From positions 3,410 to 67,409 of the forward strand of contig DATHUR010000114.1 in the NCBI GenBank assembly GCA_035462025.1: DNA of 64,000 bases. Reading direction: 5' to 3'. The translations under genes were made by a program, and so were the position numbers. Below are positions 19,422-27,421 of this stretch, in pieces. This DNA comes from Egicoccus sp035462025 (GTDB lineage Bacteria; Actinomycetota; Nitriliruptoria; Nitriliruptorales; Nitriliruptoraceae). Every line of letters begins with the position of its first letter. Positions within the stretch are counted from its first letter, which is position 1. The notes under the pieces were generated by a model that was not told the DNA's origin, did no database searches, and worked only from the letters and a program-made list of their open reading frames with translations.

Positions 19422-19454
19422 ATCCGGGGCGGCGCGACGTGCGCCGCCCCGGAT
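19422..19454 (+). terminator. Perfect 14-bp hairpin between hsp20 and grpE
   Basis: ATCCGGGGCGGCGC (19422-19435), loop GACGT, GCGCCGCCCCGGAT (19441-19454). The arms match at all 14 positions. It begins 6 bases after the hsp20 stop and ends 35 bases before grpE. There is no T-run. It could act as a partial terminator or a 3'-end stabiliser that leaves more dnaK-hsp20 than grpE-dnaJ mRNA; that effect is inferred. Confidence 0.6.
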
Positions 19455-19489
19455 TCGCCACCACCCGCACTCTCCCGCAGGAGCCACAC

Positions 19490-20176
19490 GTGACCGACGC
19501 CGGTGAGCCGACGCCGCAGGACGACGCGAACGAGCAGGGCCAACGCACGCCGCACGAGCAGCAGGCAGCCGCCGCGTACGCCGCCAACTCCGCCGCGGCC
19601 ACGACGGTCCCCGACGCCACCGAGGGCGAGGTTCCCGACATCATCGAGCCCGCCGACGCCGAGGCCGCCCGCGGTGGCCATGCCGGCGTGGAACCGGTCG
19701 AGGACCCCCGGTCACGCGAGGAGTTGCGTGCCGAACTCACGGCCGCCGAGACCCAGCGCGACGAGTTCCTCGACGATCTGCGCCGTGCCCGTGCCGAGTT
19801 CGAGAACTTCCGCAAGCGCACCACCCGCGAATCGGCCGGCCAGCGCGACCTCGGCCGGGCCGACGTCGCCACGGCGCTGCTCGAGGTGCTCGACGACCTC
19901 GACCGCACGCTCGAGGCCGCCGGGCAGTCCGCCGACGAGACCCTCGCCAAGGGCGTCGACCTCGTCGCCGACAAGCTCGTGCGAACCCTGCGGGGGCTCG
20001 GTCTCGAACGTCTCGACGAGGTCGGCGTGCCGTTCGACCCGAACCTGCACGAGGCCGTCAGCCAGCAGCCCGCCGAGGAGGCGGTCGAGCACCCGCGTGT
20101 CGCCCAGGTGTTCCGGCCGGGCTACCGCATGGGCGATCGCGTGCTCCGGCCCGCGATGGTGGTCGTGGAGCAGTGA
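19490..20176 (+). CDS. grpE: GrpE nucleotide-exchange factor
   Basis: A protein of 228 residues from GTG 19490 (VTDAGEPTPQ), with CAGGAG upstream; a longer frame reads the hairpin region and is discarded. The first 75 residues are acidic and disordered. A coiled coil follows (ELRAELTAAETQRDEFLDDL), then the GrpE signature ENFRKRTTRE and a C-terminal beta domain ending GYRMGDRVLRPAMVVV, the diagnostic motif. It releases ADP from DnaK. It is third in the dnaK operon. Confidence 0.96.
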   Translation: MTDAGEPTPQDDANEQGQRTPHEQQAAAAYAANSAAATTVPDATEGEVPDIIEPADAEAARGGHAGVEPVEDPRSREELRAELTAAETQRDEFLDDLRRARAEFENFRKRTTRESAGQRDLGRADVATALLEVLDDLDRTLEAAGQSADETLAKGVDLVADKLVRTLRGLGLERLDEVGVPFDPNLHEAVSQQPAEEAVEHPRVAQVFRPGYRMGDRVLRPAMVVVEQ

Positions 20177-20220
20177 GCGGTCCGAGCGAGACGTCTCGAC
20201 CCGGGAGGAGGTGAGTTCGC

Positions 20221-21381
20221 GTGGCACCACAACGTGAGTGGCTCGAGAAGAACTACTACGACGTGCTCGGTGTGGCGCAGGACGCCTCCGCCGACGAGAT
20301 CAAGAAGGCCTACCGACGGCTGGCGCGCGAGAACCACCCCGACGCCAACCCCGACGACCCGCAGGCCGAGAAGCGCTTCAAGGACGTCGGCGAGGCCTAC
20401 GCGGTCGTCGGCGACGCCGAGCGGCGGCGCGAATACGACGAGATCCGCCGCCTCGGCGCCAGCGGGTTCGGCGGCGGCACCGGGGGCTTCGGCTTCGACG
20501 GAGGCGACCTCGGCGACCTGCTCTCGCAGGTCTTCCGCCAGTCCGCGGGCGGGCCCGGCGCCGGTCGGCCCGGCGGCGGCACCGGCTCGCCGTTCGACCG
20601 GCGGCGAGCGCAGTCGCGCAAGGGATCGGATCTGCGGGCCGACGTCCACCTGACGTTCGAGGACGCCCTGGCCGGCGTGCGGACCACCCTGCGCGTCACC
20701 GGCGACGGCGCCTGTGACACCTGCAAGGGCAGCGGTGCTGCGCCGGGCACCTCGCCGATCGTGTGCAACGTGTGCGGTGGTCGCGGCCAGATCGCCGTGG
20801 ATCAGGGCCCGTTCTCGTTCGCGCAGCCGTGCCAGGCCTGCGGCGGGCGCGGCCAGCAGATCCCGAATCCGTGCGCCACCTGCGGCGGGAGCGGACGGGT
20901 GGTCAAGCCCCGTGAACTCAACGTCCGCATCCCGGCCGGCGTGAAGGACGGCGCCGTCATCCGTGTCGCCGGCCGCGGCGGTCCGGGTGCCGGCGGCGGT
21001 CCGTCCGGCGACGTGCTCGTCACCGTGCATGTCGCGCCGCACCCGCGGTTCGGCCGCCGCGGCGACGACGTGACCATCGAGGTGCCGGTCAGCTTCACCG
21101 AGGCGGCGCTCGGCGCGAAGCTGTCGGTGCCGACCCCCGACGGCGGCACCCGCACGATCAAGGTGCCGGCCGGCACCGCCAGCGGCCGGACGTTCCGCAT
21201 CCGGGGCGAAGGCGCTCCCGGCCGGGGCGGCGGCCACGGGGACCTGCTCGTCACCGTCAAGATCCAGGTCCCGTCCAAGCTCAGTCGCGACCAGAAGCGC
21301 CTGCTCCAGGAACTCGCCGAGCACGACCCGACGCCCGACGAGCGTCAGCGTCTGTTGTTCGGCTCCGACGTCGGCAGCTGA
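20221..21381 (+). CDS. dnaJ: Chaperone DnaJ (Hsp40)
   Basis: A protein of 386 residues from GTG 20221, with GGGAGGAGG upstream. The J domain has the HPD tripeptide (ARENHPDANPDD). A Gly/Phe-rich linker follows (GASGFGGGTGGFGFDGG). The zinc region has four CxxCxGxG repeats: CDTCKGSG, CNVCGGRG, CQACGGRG and CATCGGSG. The C-terminal substrate domains end with VKIQVPSKLSRDQKRLL. This is a complete type I DnaJ. It starts 44 bp after grpE and is followed by hspR 10 bp later. Confidence 0.97.
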   Translation: MAPQREWLEKNYYDVLGVAQDASADEIKKAYRRLARENHPDANPDDPQAEKRFKDVGEAYAVVGDAERRREYDEIRRLGASGFGGGTGGFGFDGGDLGDLLSQVFRQSAGGPGAGRPGGGTGSPFDRRRAQSRKGSDLRADVHLTFEDALAGVRTTLRVTGDGACDTCKGSGAAPGTSPIVCNVCGGRGQIAVDQGPFSFAQPCQACGGRGQQIPNPCATCGGSGRVVKPRELNVRIPAGVKDGAVIRVAGRGGPGAGGGPSGDVLVTVHVAPHPRFGRRGDDVTIEVPVSFTEAALGAKLSVPTPDGGTRTIKVPAGTASGRTFRIRGEGAPGRGGGHGDLLVTVKIQVPSKLSRDQKRLLQELAEHDPTPDERQRLLFGSDVGS

Positions 21382-21391
21382 GGAGATCTCC

Positions 21392-22009
21392 ATGGCTGCA
21401 GCCCCAACCGAGGAACAGGCGCCCGACACCGGCGCGGCGCAGCAGCACTACCTCGAGCCGCGCACCGGGCCGAACTGGTCGTGGTCGCGTCGCCGCGGCG
21501 AGGAGAGCGACGCCGGCGACCGCTTCCGCCCGACCGACGACGACGACGCGCCGCTGTACGTCATCTCGGTCGCGGCCGAACTCGCCGACCTGCACCCGCA
21601 GACCCTGCGCGCCTACGAGCGCGAGGGGCTGCTGCAGCCCGCCCGGACCGAGGGTGGCACCCGCCGCTACTCGCGCCGTGACGTCGAGCGCCTGCGGTTC
21701 ATCCGCACCCTGACGCAGGACGAGGGTCTCAACCTCGCCGGGGTCAGGGTCGTGCTCGAACTCGGCGAGAAACTCGAGGGTGCGCGCCGTCGGATCGGCG
21801 AACTCGAGGAGATGGTGCGGGTGCTCGCGTCCCGCGTCGAGCAGAAGCCGTCCGGTGAGCGGTTCGAGATCGTCAAGGCGCCCGCACGCGACGTCGAGGT
21901 CCACTCGCTGCGCCGGCGCACCGGCCAGCGGCCGGCCGGGGCACGGCCGCCCGTGCAACGGGCGACACCGATCCCGCCGCCCGAGTCGCAGCCGGCCGGC
22001 TCCGCCTGA
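21392..22009 (+). CDS. hspR: HspR heat-shock repressor (MerR family)
   Basis: A protein of 205 residues from ATG 21392, with GAGGAG upstream. An unusual acidic N-terminal extension of about 54 residues precedes the MerR DNA-binding domain (YVISVAAELADLHPQTLRAY, then EGLLQPARTEGGTRRYSRRD). A helical region LAGVRVVLELGEKLEGARRR follows, with a basic, Pro-rich tail. Known HspR binds HAIR with DnaK as co-repressor and controls dnaK and often clpB. The matching operator is at 16934-16954. The stop is directly back-to-back with the stop of the convergent PLP-enzyme gene (TGATCA). Confidence 0.94.
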   Translation: MAAAPTEEQAPDTGAAQQHYLEPRTGPNWSWSRRRGEESDAGDRFRPTDDDDAPLYVISVAAELADLHPQTLRAYEREGLLQPARTEGGTRRYSRRDVERLRFIRTLTQDEGLNLAGVRVVLELGEKLEGARRRIGELEEMVRVLASRVEQKPSGERFEIVKAPARDVEVHSLRRRTGQRPAGARPPVQRATPIPPPESQPAGSA

Positions 22010-23182
22010 TCAGTCGGCGAGGTCGAGTGCCGCGGCAAGGTCGTCCCACAGGTCCTCGACGTCCTCGATCCCGACCGACAGTCGCAGCATGCCGGGGGTG
22101 ATGCCGCCGGCCGCGCGTCCCTCGTCGCTGACGACCCGGTGGGTCAGCCCGGCCGGGTGCTGGATGAGCGAGTCGGTCGACCCGAGGCTGACCGCCGGCG
22201 TGATCAACGTGACCGCCTTCATCACGTTGGCCGCGGCGTCGTGGCCGCCCGCCAGGTCGAAGGCCAGCATCGTGCCGGGTCCGGCCATCTGTGTGCCGAG
22301 CAGTCCGTCCGGGTCCGCACCCGGCAGCCCGGGGTAGTGCACGACCGTTACGGCCGGATGTTGGGCGAGTCGCTGTGCCAGCACCTCGGCGTTGGCCTGC
22401 GCGGCGTGGACGCGCAGCAGCAGGGTCGGCAGGCTGCGGTGCAGCAGGTACGCGGCCTGCGGGTCGAGCAGCGCCCCGGTCAGGATCCGGACCTGGCGCA
22501 GCGCCGCCGCCCGCTCGGTGGTGGTGGCCACGATCCCGGCCATCACGTCGCCGTGGCCGGACAGGGCCTTCGTGGCGCTGTGCAGCGACCAGGTCACCCC
22601 GTGGCGCAGCGGCTGCTGCAGGACCGGGGTCGCAAACGTGTTGTCGATCAGCACGGGGGCATGCCCGGCGGCGGCCACCAGCGCCTCGAGGTCGAGCAGG
22701 CGCAGGGTCGGGTTGGCCGGGGTCTCGGCGACCACCAGTGCGGTGTCGGGCCGGACCGCGTCGGCGACCTCGCCGGGGCCGGCCCAGGTGACGTCGCACC
22801 GCAGCAGGCCGCTGGCCAGCAGGTGGTCGGTCGTGCCGTACAGCGGTCGGACCGCGACGACGTGGCCACCGACGGCGCCGGACGCGAGCAGGACCGCGGT
22901 CATCGCGGCCATCCCCGAACCGAAGGCCACGGCCTCGTCCGCGACCTCGAGGTCGGCGATCGCGTCCTCCCAACGGGCGACCGTGGGATTGTGCAGGCGG
23001 GCGTAGACCGACGAGCCCTGCGGGTGGCCGCCGGCGGCCATGGCGTCGAGGCTGGCGGTGCCGTCCTCGAGGCTGGTGAGCGGATTGGTGGTGGAGCGGT
23101 CGATCGGTGGCGCATGCACTCCCAGGGTCCGGAACTGGCCGCGTCCGCCGTGCACTGCCGTCGTCTGCATCGCCCTGTTCAC
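22010..23182 (-). CDS. Cys/Met metabolism PLP-dependent enzyme (cystathionine gamma-synthase/lyase type)
   Basis: An enzyme of 390 residues from GTG 23182 (VNRAMQTTAVHGG), with AGGAG eight bases upstream. Family motifs include YARLHNPTVARWE, FGSGMAAMTAVLL, the Asp that contacts PLP in LIDNTFATPV, and the PLP Lys in SLHSATKALSGHGDVM. The C-terminal Arg region is GGITPGMLRLSVGIEDVEDL. It may be a cystathionine gamma-synthase, gamma-lyase or methionine gamma-lyase; sequence reading alone does not decide. It is divergent from an Lrp/AsnC regulator, 88 bp apart, a usual pairing for amino-acid lyases, so a catabolic role is somewhat favoured. Confidence 0.9.
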   Translation of the reverse strand: MNRAMQTTAVHGGRGQFRTLGVHAPPIDRSTTNPLTSLEDGTASLDAMAAGGHPQGSSVYARLHNPTVARWEDAIADLEVADEAVAFGSGMAAMTAVLLASGAVGGHVVAVRPLYGTTDHLLASGLLRCDVTWAGPGEVADAVRPDTALVVAETPANPTLRLLDLEALVAAAGHAPVLIDNTFATPVLQQPLRHGVTWSLHSATKALSGHGDVMAGIVATTTERAAALRQVRILTGALLDPQAAYLLHRSLPTLLLRVHAAQANAEVLAQRLAQHPAVTVVHYPGLPGADPDGLLGTQMAGPGTMLAFDLAGGHDAAANVMKAVTLITPAVSLGSTDSLIQHPAGLTHRVVSDEGRAAGGITPGMLRLSVGIEDVEDLWDDLAAALDLAD

Positions 23183-23206
23183 CGGAGTGTCTCCTGTGCA
23201 TTCACG

Positions 23207-23234
23207 TTGAGAACATGGTCCCACCGGCTAGGTT
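23207..23234 (+). promoter_or_regulatory. Candidate promoter of the Lrp/AsnC gene
   Basis: TTGAGA (23207-23212), 16-base spacer, TAGGTT (23229-23234). A start near 23241 would give a 30-base leader. The region also separates the divergent PLP-enzyme gene, and an imperfect dyad ATCGGA-N6-TCCGAT-like stretch near 23243-23260 could be a regulator site, weakly supported. Confidence 0.45.
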
Positions 23235-23270
23235 TGTCGTCCATCGGACATCTTCCGGATCGGCGCGCCG

Positions 23271-23747
23271 ATGTACCCACTCGACCGGACGGATCGCGTG
23301 CTCCTGCACGCCCTGCAGGACGACGCCCGCGCCACGGTCAAGGAACTGGGTGCGGCCTGCGGCCTGTCGTCCTCCGCGGCCCACGAACGCGTCCGTCGGT
23401 TGCAGCGTGCCGGGGTCATCACGGGCTACCACGCGGCCCTCGACCCCGGGGCCGTCGGCATCGGGTTGCAGGCCCTGATCCAGGTGCAACTGCGCCAGCA
23501 CAGCCGCGAGGACGTGATCGCCTTCCGGGCCCACGCGCTGTCGCTGCCCGAGACGCTCTCGATCGCCCACGTGACGGGTGCGATGGACTTCCTCGTGCGG
23601 GTCGGGGTACGCGACAGCGACCACCTGCGCGACCTCGCGCTGGATGCCTTCACGACCCGGCCCGAGGTGGCACGCCTCGAGACCGCGCTCGTGTACGAGC
23701 ACGTGCTCGCCACCCGCTGGCCGATCGCCACGTCCGACGACGGCTGA
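23271..23747 (+). CDS. Lrp/AsnC-family transcriptional regulator
   Basis: A protein of 158 residues from ATG 23271 (MYPLDRTDRVLLHALQDDAR). The N-terminal helix-turn-helix reads TVKELGAACGLSSSAAHERV followed by RRLQRAGVITGYHAALDP, the family signature. The C-terminal RAM/AsnC ligand domain contains LPETLSIAHVTGAMDFLVRV. These proteins form octamers and sense amino acids. Its divergent neighbour is a sulfur-amino-acid PLP enzyme, so regulation of that gene is likely by context. Confidence 0.92.
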   Translation: MYPLDRTDRVLLHALQDDARATVKELGAACGLSSSAAHERVRRLQRAGVITGYHAALDPGAVGIGLQALIQVQLRQHSREDVIAFRAHALSLPETLSIAHVTGAMDFLVRVGVRDSDHLRDLALDAFTTRPEVARLETALVYEHVLATRWPIATSDDG

Positions 23748-23774
23748 CCGTTCGGGCCCTCGAACCCGCAACCT

Positions 23775-23792
23775 TGACACGATATGGTGTCA
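23775..23792 (+). promoter_or_regulatory. Perfect palindromic operator before the SDR gene
   Basis: TGACAC-GATATG-GTGTCA at 23775-23792 is a perfect 6-6-6 inverted repeat. Its left end overlaps a consensus -35 TTGACA (23774-23779). Such an overlap fits repression by a dimeric regulator, for example of TetR type. It lies 53 bp before the SDR start. The regulator is not identifiable; the adjacent Lrp gene is one candidate, though this is not a typical Lrp site. Confidence 0.6.
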
Positions 23793-23844
23793 CGGTTTCG
23801 ACACGGGGTGGCGTGCGATGCCGCTCGGGAGCACGGAGGGCAGC

Positions 23845-24660
23845 ATGCAGCAGCGGGTCGCGGTCGTCACGGGCGCCGGTTCCGGCATCGGACGGGCACT
23901 CGCCCTGCGCCTGGCCGGGCACGGCTTCGCCGTCGCGATCTCCGACGTCGACGAGGTGGGCCTGAAGGAGACGGTCGACCGTCTCGGCCCGCACGTCGAC
24001 GTCCTCGCCGAACGGGTCGACGTCACCGACCGCGATGCCGTCGTCGCCCACGCCGAGGCGATCGACGCGCGCTTCGGCCGACTCGACCTGGCCATCAACA
24101 ACGCCGGCGTTGCCCTGCACGCCAACGTCCTCGAACAGCGCCACGAGGACGTGCGCTGGATCCTCGACGTGGACTTCTGGGGCGTGGTCCACGGCACCGA
24201 GGCGTTCCTGCCGCGGCTGATCGCGAGCGGCGGCGGACACCTCGCCAACGTGTCCAGCGTCTTCGGCCTCGTGGGTGTGCCCAAGCAGTCGGCCTACAAC
24301 GCGGCCAAGTTCGGCGTACGTGGGTACACCGAGGCACTGTGGGGCGAGATGCGCCTGGCCGGAGCGCCCGTCTCGATCCACTGCGTCCACCCCGGCGGCG
24401 TGCGCACCGACATCGCGCGGCGAGCCCGGGTCGGCGAGTCCGAGGACGCCGAGCACACCGCCGCGGTCTTCGACCGCATCGCGATGACCGCTCCCGACGA
24501 TGCCGCGCGGATCATCATCCGCGGGATCCGCCGCGGGAAGTTCCGCATCCTCGTCGGCGCCGACGCCGTCGCGATCGAGGGCATCCAGCGTGTCCTCGGC
24601 CCCCGCGCACTCGGTCTGGTCGCCGCCTACCTCGACCGCGTCGAGCGTCCCCGCGGCTGA
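23845..24660 (+). CDS. Short-chain dehydrogenase/reductase (SDR)
   Basis: A cytosolic oxidoreductase of 271 residues from ATG 23845 (MQQRVAVVTGAGSGIG), with GGAGGG a few bases upstream; ATG 23818 is an alternative. It has the cofactor motif TGAGSGIG (residues 9-16), NNAG at about residue 89, the catalytic Ser in NVSSVFG and YNAAK. The Asp after the second strand (SDVD) suggests NAD(H) preference. Substrate unknown. A palindrome over a -35 box indicates that it is regulated on its own. Confidence 0.92.
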   Translation: MQQRVAVVTGAGSGIGRALALRLAGHGFAVAISDVDEVGLKETVDRLGPHVDVLAERVDVTDRDAVVAHAEAIDARFGRLDLAINNAGVALHANVLEQRHEDVRWILDVDFWGVVHGTEAFLPRLIASGGGHLANVSSVFGLVGVPKQSAYNAAKFGVRGYTEALWGEMRLAGAPVSIHCVHPGGVRTDIARRARVGESEDAEHTAAVFDRIAMTAPDDAARIIIRGIRRGKFRILVGADAVAIEGIQRVLGPRALGLVAAYLDRVERPRG

Positions 24661-24674
24661 CACACGCAGGTGCG

Positions 24675-24693
24675 CTGCGCCCCGGCGGCGCAG
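24675..24693 (+). terminator. Hairpin after the SDR gene
   Basis: CTGCGCC (24675-24681), loop CCGGC, GGCGCAG (24687-24693), followed by ATTCGCC. A 7-bp perfect stem 14 bases after the stop. Without a T-run, the terminator call rests on position. Confidence 0.4.
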
Positions 24694-24794
24694 ATTCGCC
24701 GCGGCACGCCGACGAAGAACGCCTTCCCGTCCCCTCGCCAGCGCGTACCGTCCCATGTCGGGACACGACGGCGACGATGACGAGGTGACGTGCG

Positions 24795-27395
24795 GTGGAC
24801 TTCGACCGGTTGACCCACAAGTCGCAGGAAGCGATCCAGCAGGCGGGCGGCATCGCCCGCGACCGCAAGCACCCCGAAGTCGGTTCGGCCCACCTGCTGC
24901 TCGCCCTGCTCGGTCAGGCCGAGGGCGTCGTCCTGCCGCTCGTGCAGAAGCTCGGCGTGACGCCGACCGCGCTGCGCGGCAAGGTCGGTGAGGTGCTCGG
25001 CGCCATGCCGGCCGCCTACGGCTCGTCGGGTGACGTACGCATCTCCGGCGGACTCGCCCAGACCCTGCAGCGCGCCGCCGACGACGCCGCCCACCTCGGC
25101 GACGACTACGTCTCGACCGAACACCTGCTGCTCGCCCTGGCCGACGCCGGCGACAAGACCGCGGCCGTCCTGCGCGAATCGGGTATCACCCGCGACGGAA
25201 TCCTCGGCGTGCTCAAGGACGTCCGCGGCGCCCAGAAGGTCACCTCCAAGGATCCCGAGTCGACCTACGAGGCGCTCGAGAAGTACGGCCGCGACCTGAC
25301 CGCCCTGGCCAAGGAGGGCAAGCTCGACCCGGTGATCGGTCGCGACGAGGAGATCCGTAGCGTCATCCAGACGCTGGTGCGCCGCACCAAGAACAACCCG
25401 GTGCTGATCGGCGAGCCGGGCGTCGGCAAGACCGCCATCGTCGAGGGTCTCGCCCGCCGCATCGTCGAGGGCGACATCCCCACGCTGCTCGCCGACAAGA
25501 AGCTGATCGAACTCGACCTGTCCGCGATGATCGCGGGCGCCAAGTACCGCGGCGAGTTCGAGGAGCGACTCAAGGCCGTCCTGAAGGAGATCGAGGCCTC
25601 CGACGGCGAGATCATCACCTTCATCGACGAACTTCACACCCTGGTCGGCGCCGGCGCGGCCGAGGGCGCGATGGACGCGGCCAACATGCTCAAGCCGCTG
25701 CTTGCCCGTGGCCGTCTGCGCATGATCGGCGCGACGACGCTGACCGAGTACCGCGAGATCGAGAAGGACGCCGCGCTCGAGCGCCGTTTCCAGCCGGTCC
25801 ACGTCGCCGAACCGTCGGTGGCCGACACCGTCGGGATCCTGCGCGGGCTCAAGGAGCGCTACGAGGTCCACCACGGCGTGCGCATCACCGACGATGCGAT
25901 CGTCGCCGCAGCCGCGCTGTCCGACCGCTACCTCACCGACCGGTTCCTGCCCGACAAGGCCATCGACCTGCTCGACGAGGCCGCGGCCCGCCTGCGCATC
26001 GCGATCGACTCGTTGCCGCCCGAGATCGACGAGGTCGACCGGCGCATGCGGCAGCTCGAGATCGAGCGCGTCAGCCTCGCCAAGGAGGAGTCCGAGACCG
26101 CCCGTGCCCGCCTGGCCGACCTCGACGCCGAACTGGCCGACCTGCGCGAGCGCAACACCGCCATGCGCGCCCACTGGCAGCACGAGAAGGCCGCGATCGA
26201 ACAGCTCCAGGCCGCCAAGGAGGAACTCGAACGGGTCCGCGAGGAGGCCGCCGCCGCCGAACGCGAGGGCGAGTACGAGAAGGTGTCCGAGCTGCGCTAC
26301 GCCCGGATGCCGGAACTCGAGCGCCGCATCGCCGAGGCCCAGGTCCGCATCGAGGAGCAGCGTTCCTCGGGCGAGAGCCTGCTCGAGGAAGAGGTCACCG
26401 AGACCGAGATCGCCGAGGTCGTCGGGCGCTGGACCGGCATCCCGGTCTCGAAGCTGATCGAGTCCGAGGCCGCGAAGCTCGTCCACCTCGAGGACCAGCT
26501 CCACAAGCGCGTCGTCGGCCAGGACGAGGCGGTCGACGCGGTCGCCAACTCGGTGCGCCGTAGCCGCTCCGGCATCGCCGACCCCGACCGGCCGCTCGGC
26601 AGCTTCTTGTTCCTCGGCCCGACCGGTGTCGGCAAGACCGAGCTGGCCCGCGCGCTCGCCGAGTTCCTCTTCGACGACGAGCGCGCCATGGTCCGCATCG
26701 ACATGGGCGAGTACCAGGAGAAGCACACCGTCGCCCGCCTCATCGGTGCGCCTCCGGGCTACGTCGGCTACGAGGAGGGCGGCCAGCTCACCGAGGCGGT
26801 CCGCCGCCGGCCCTACCGGGTCGTGCTGCTCGACGAGGTCGAGAAAGCCCACCCCGACGTGTTCAACGTGCTCCTGCAGGTGCTCGACGACGGCCGTCTG
26901 ACCGACGGGCAGGGCCGCACGGTCGACTTCCGCAACGTCGTGATCATCATGACGTCCAACCTCGGCTCACAGCACATCCTCGACATCACCCTGTCGGACG
27001 AGGAGTTGCGCAGCCGCGTGATGGCCGACGTGCAGACCCACTTCCGGCCCGAGTTCCTCAACCGCATCGACGAGACCGTGATCTTCTCGCGGCTCGCGCG
27101 TGAGCAGTTGCGCACCATCGTCGACATCCAGCTCGGGCGGCTGCGCCGCCGCCTCGCCGAACGCGACCTCGACCTCGAGGTGTCCGACGCGGCGATGGAC
27201 TGGCTCGCCGACCGCGGGTACGACCCGCTCTACGGTGCCCGGCCGGTCAAGCGCCTGGTGCGTAAGACCATCGAGGACAACCTCGCGAAGGCGCTGCTCG
27301 CCGGGCAGGTCGTCGACGGCCAGCGGGTCGTCGTGGACATCGACGAGTCGGGCGAGATGCGCATCAGCGGACGCAGCCGCGCCGAGGCCGCCTGA
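24795..27395 (+). CDS. clpB: ClpB disaggregase (AAA+)
   Basis: A protein of 866 residues from GTG 24795, with GAGGTG upstream. The N-domain (HLLLALLGQAEG) is followed by the first AAA+ ring with Walker A GEPGVGKT and AGAKYRGEFEERL. The middle coiled-coil domain (about 400-530) is what separates ClpB from ClpC/ClpA. The second ring has GPTGVGKTEL, GAPPGYVGYEEGG and DEVEKAHPDVFN. It has no ClpP-binding tripeptide that I can see. It works with DnaK-DnaJ-GrpE to dissolve aggregates. A -10-like TACCGT lies about 45 bases upstream. No HAIR copy is visible before it, unlike the dnaK operon. Confidence 0.97.
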   Translation: MDFDRLTHKSQEAIQQAGGIARDRKHPEVGSAHLLLALLGQAEGVVLPLVQKLGVTPTALRGKVGEVLGAMPAAYGSSGDVRISGGLAQTLQRAADDAAHLGDDYVSTEHLLLALADAGDKTAAVLRESGITRDGILGVLKDVRGAQKVTSKDPESTYEALEKYGRDLTALAKEGKLDPVIGRDEEIRSVIQTLVRRTKNNPVLIGEPGVGKTAIVEGLARRIVEGDIPTLLADKKLIELDLSAMIAGAKYRGEFEERLKAVLKEIEASDGEIITFIDELHTLVGAGAAEGAMDAANMLKPLLARGRLRMIGATTLTEYREIEKDAALERRFQPVHVAEPSVADTVGILRGLKERYEVHHGVRITDDAIVAAAALSDRYLTDRFLPDKAIDLLDEAAARLRIAIDSLPPEIDEVDRRMRQLEIERVSLAKEESETARARLADLDAELADLRERNTAMRAHWQHEKAAIEQLQAAKEELERVREEAAAAEREGEYEKVSELRYARMPELERRIAEAQVRIEEQRSSGESLLEEEVTETEIAEVVGRWTGIPVSKLIESEAAKLVHLEDQLHKRVVGQDEAVDAVANSVRRSRSGIADPDRPLGSFLFLGPTGVGKTELARALAEFLFDDERAMVRIDMGEYQEKHTVARLIGAPPGYVGYEEGGQLTEAVRRRPYRVVLLDEVEKAHPDVFNVLLQVLDDGRLTDGQGRTVDFRNVVIIMTSNLGSQHILDITLSDEELRSRVMADVQTHFRPEFLNRIDETVIFSRLAREQLRTIVDIQLGRLRRRLAERDLDLEVSDAAMDWLADRGYDPLYGARPVKRLVRKTIEDNLAKALLAGQVVDGQRVVVDIDESGEMRISGRSRAEAA

Positions 27396-27421
27396 GCGAC
27401 CTCGGCGCGGAAGCGGACAGG

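Noticed and set aside
23578..23844. N-terminal extension of the SDR reading frame
   Set aside because: It overlaps the Lrp gene in another frame and the promoter palindrome; the SDR fold begins at ATG 23845.
24627..26852. Minus-strand frame of 741 codons antisense to clpB
   Set aside because: Open only because of the GC3 bias of clpB; no recognisable motif.
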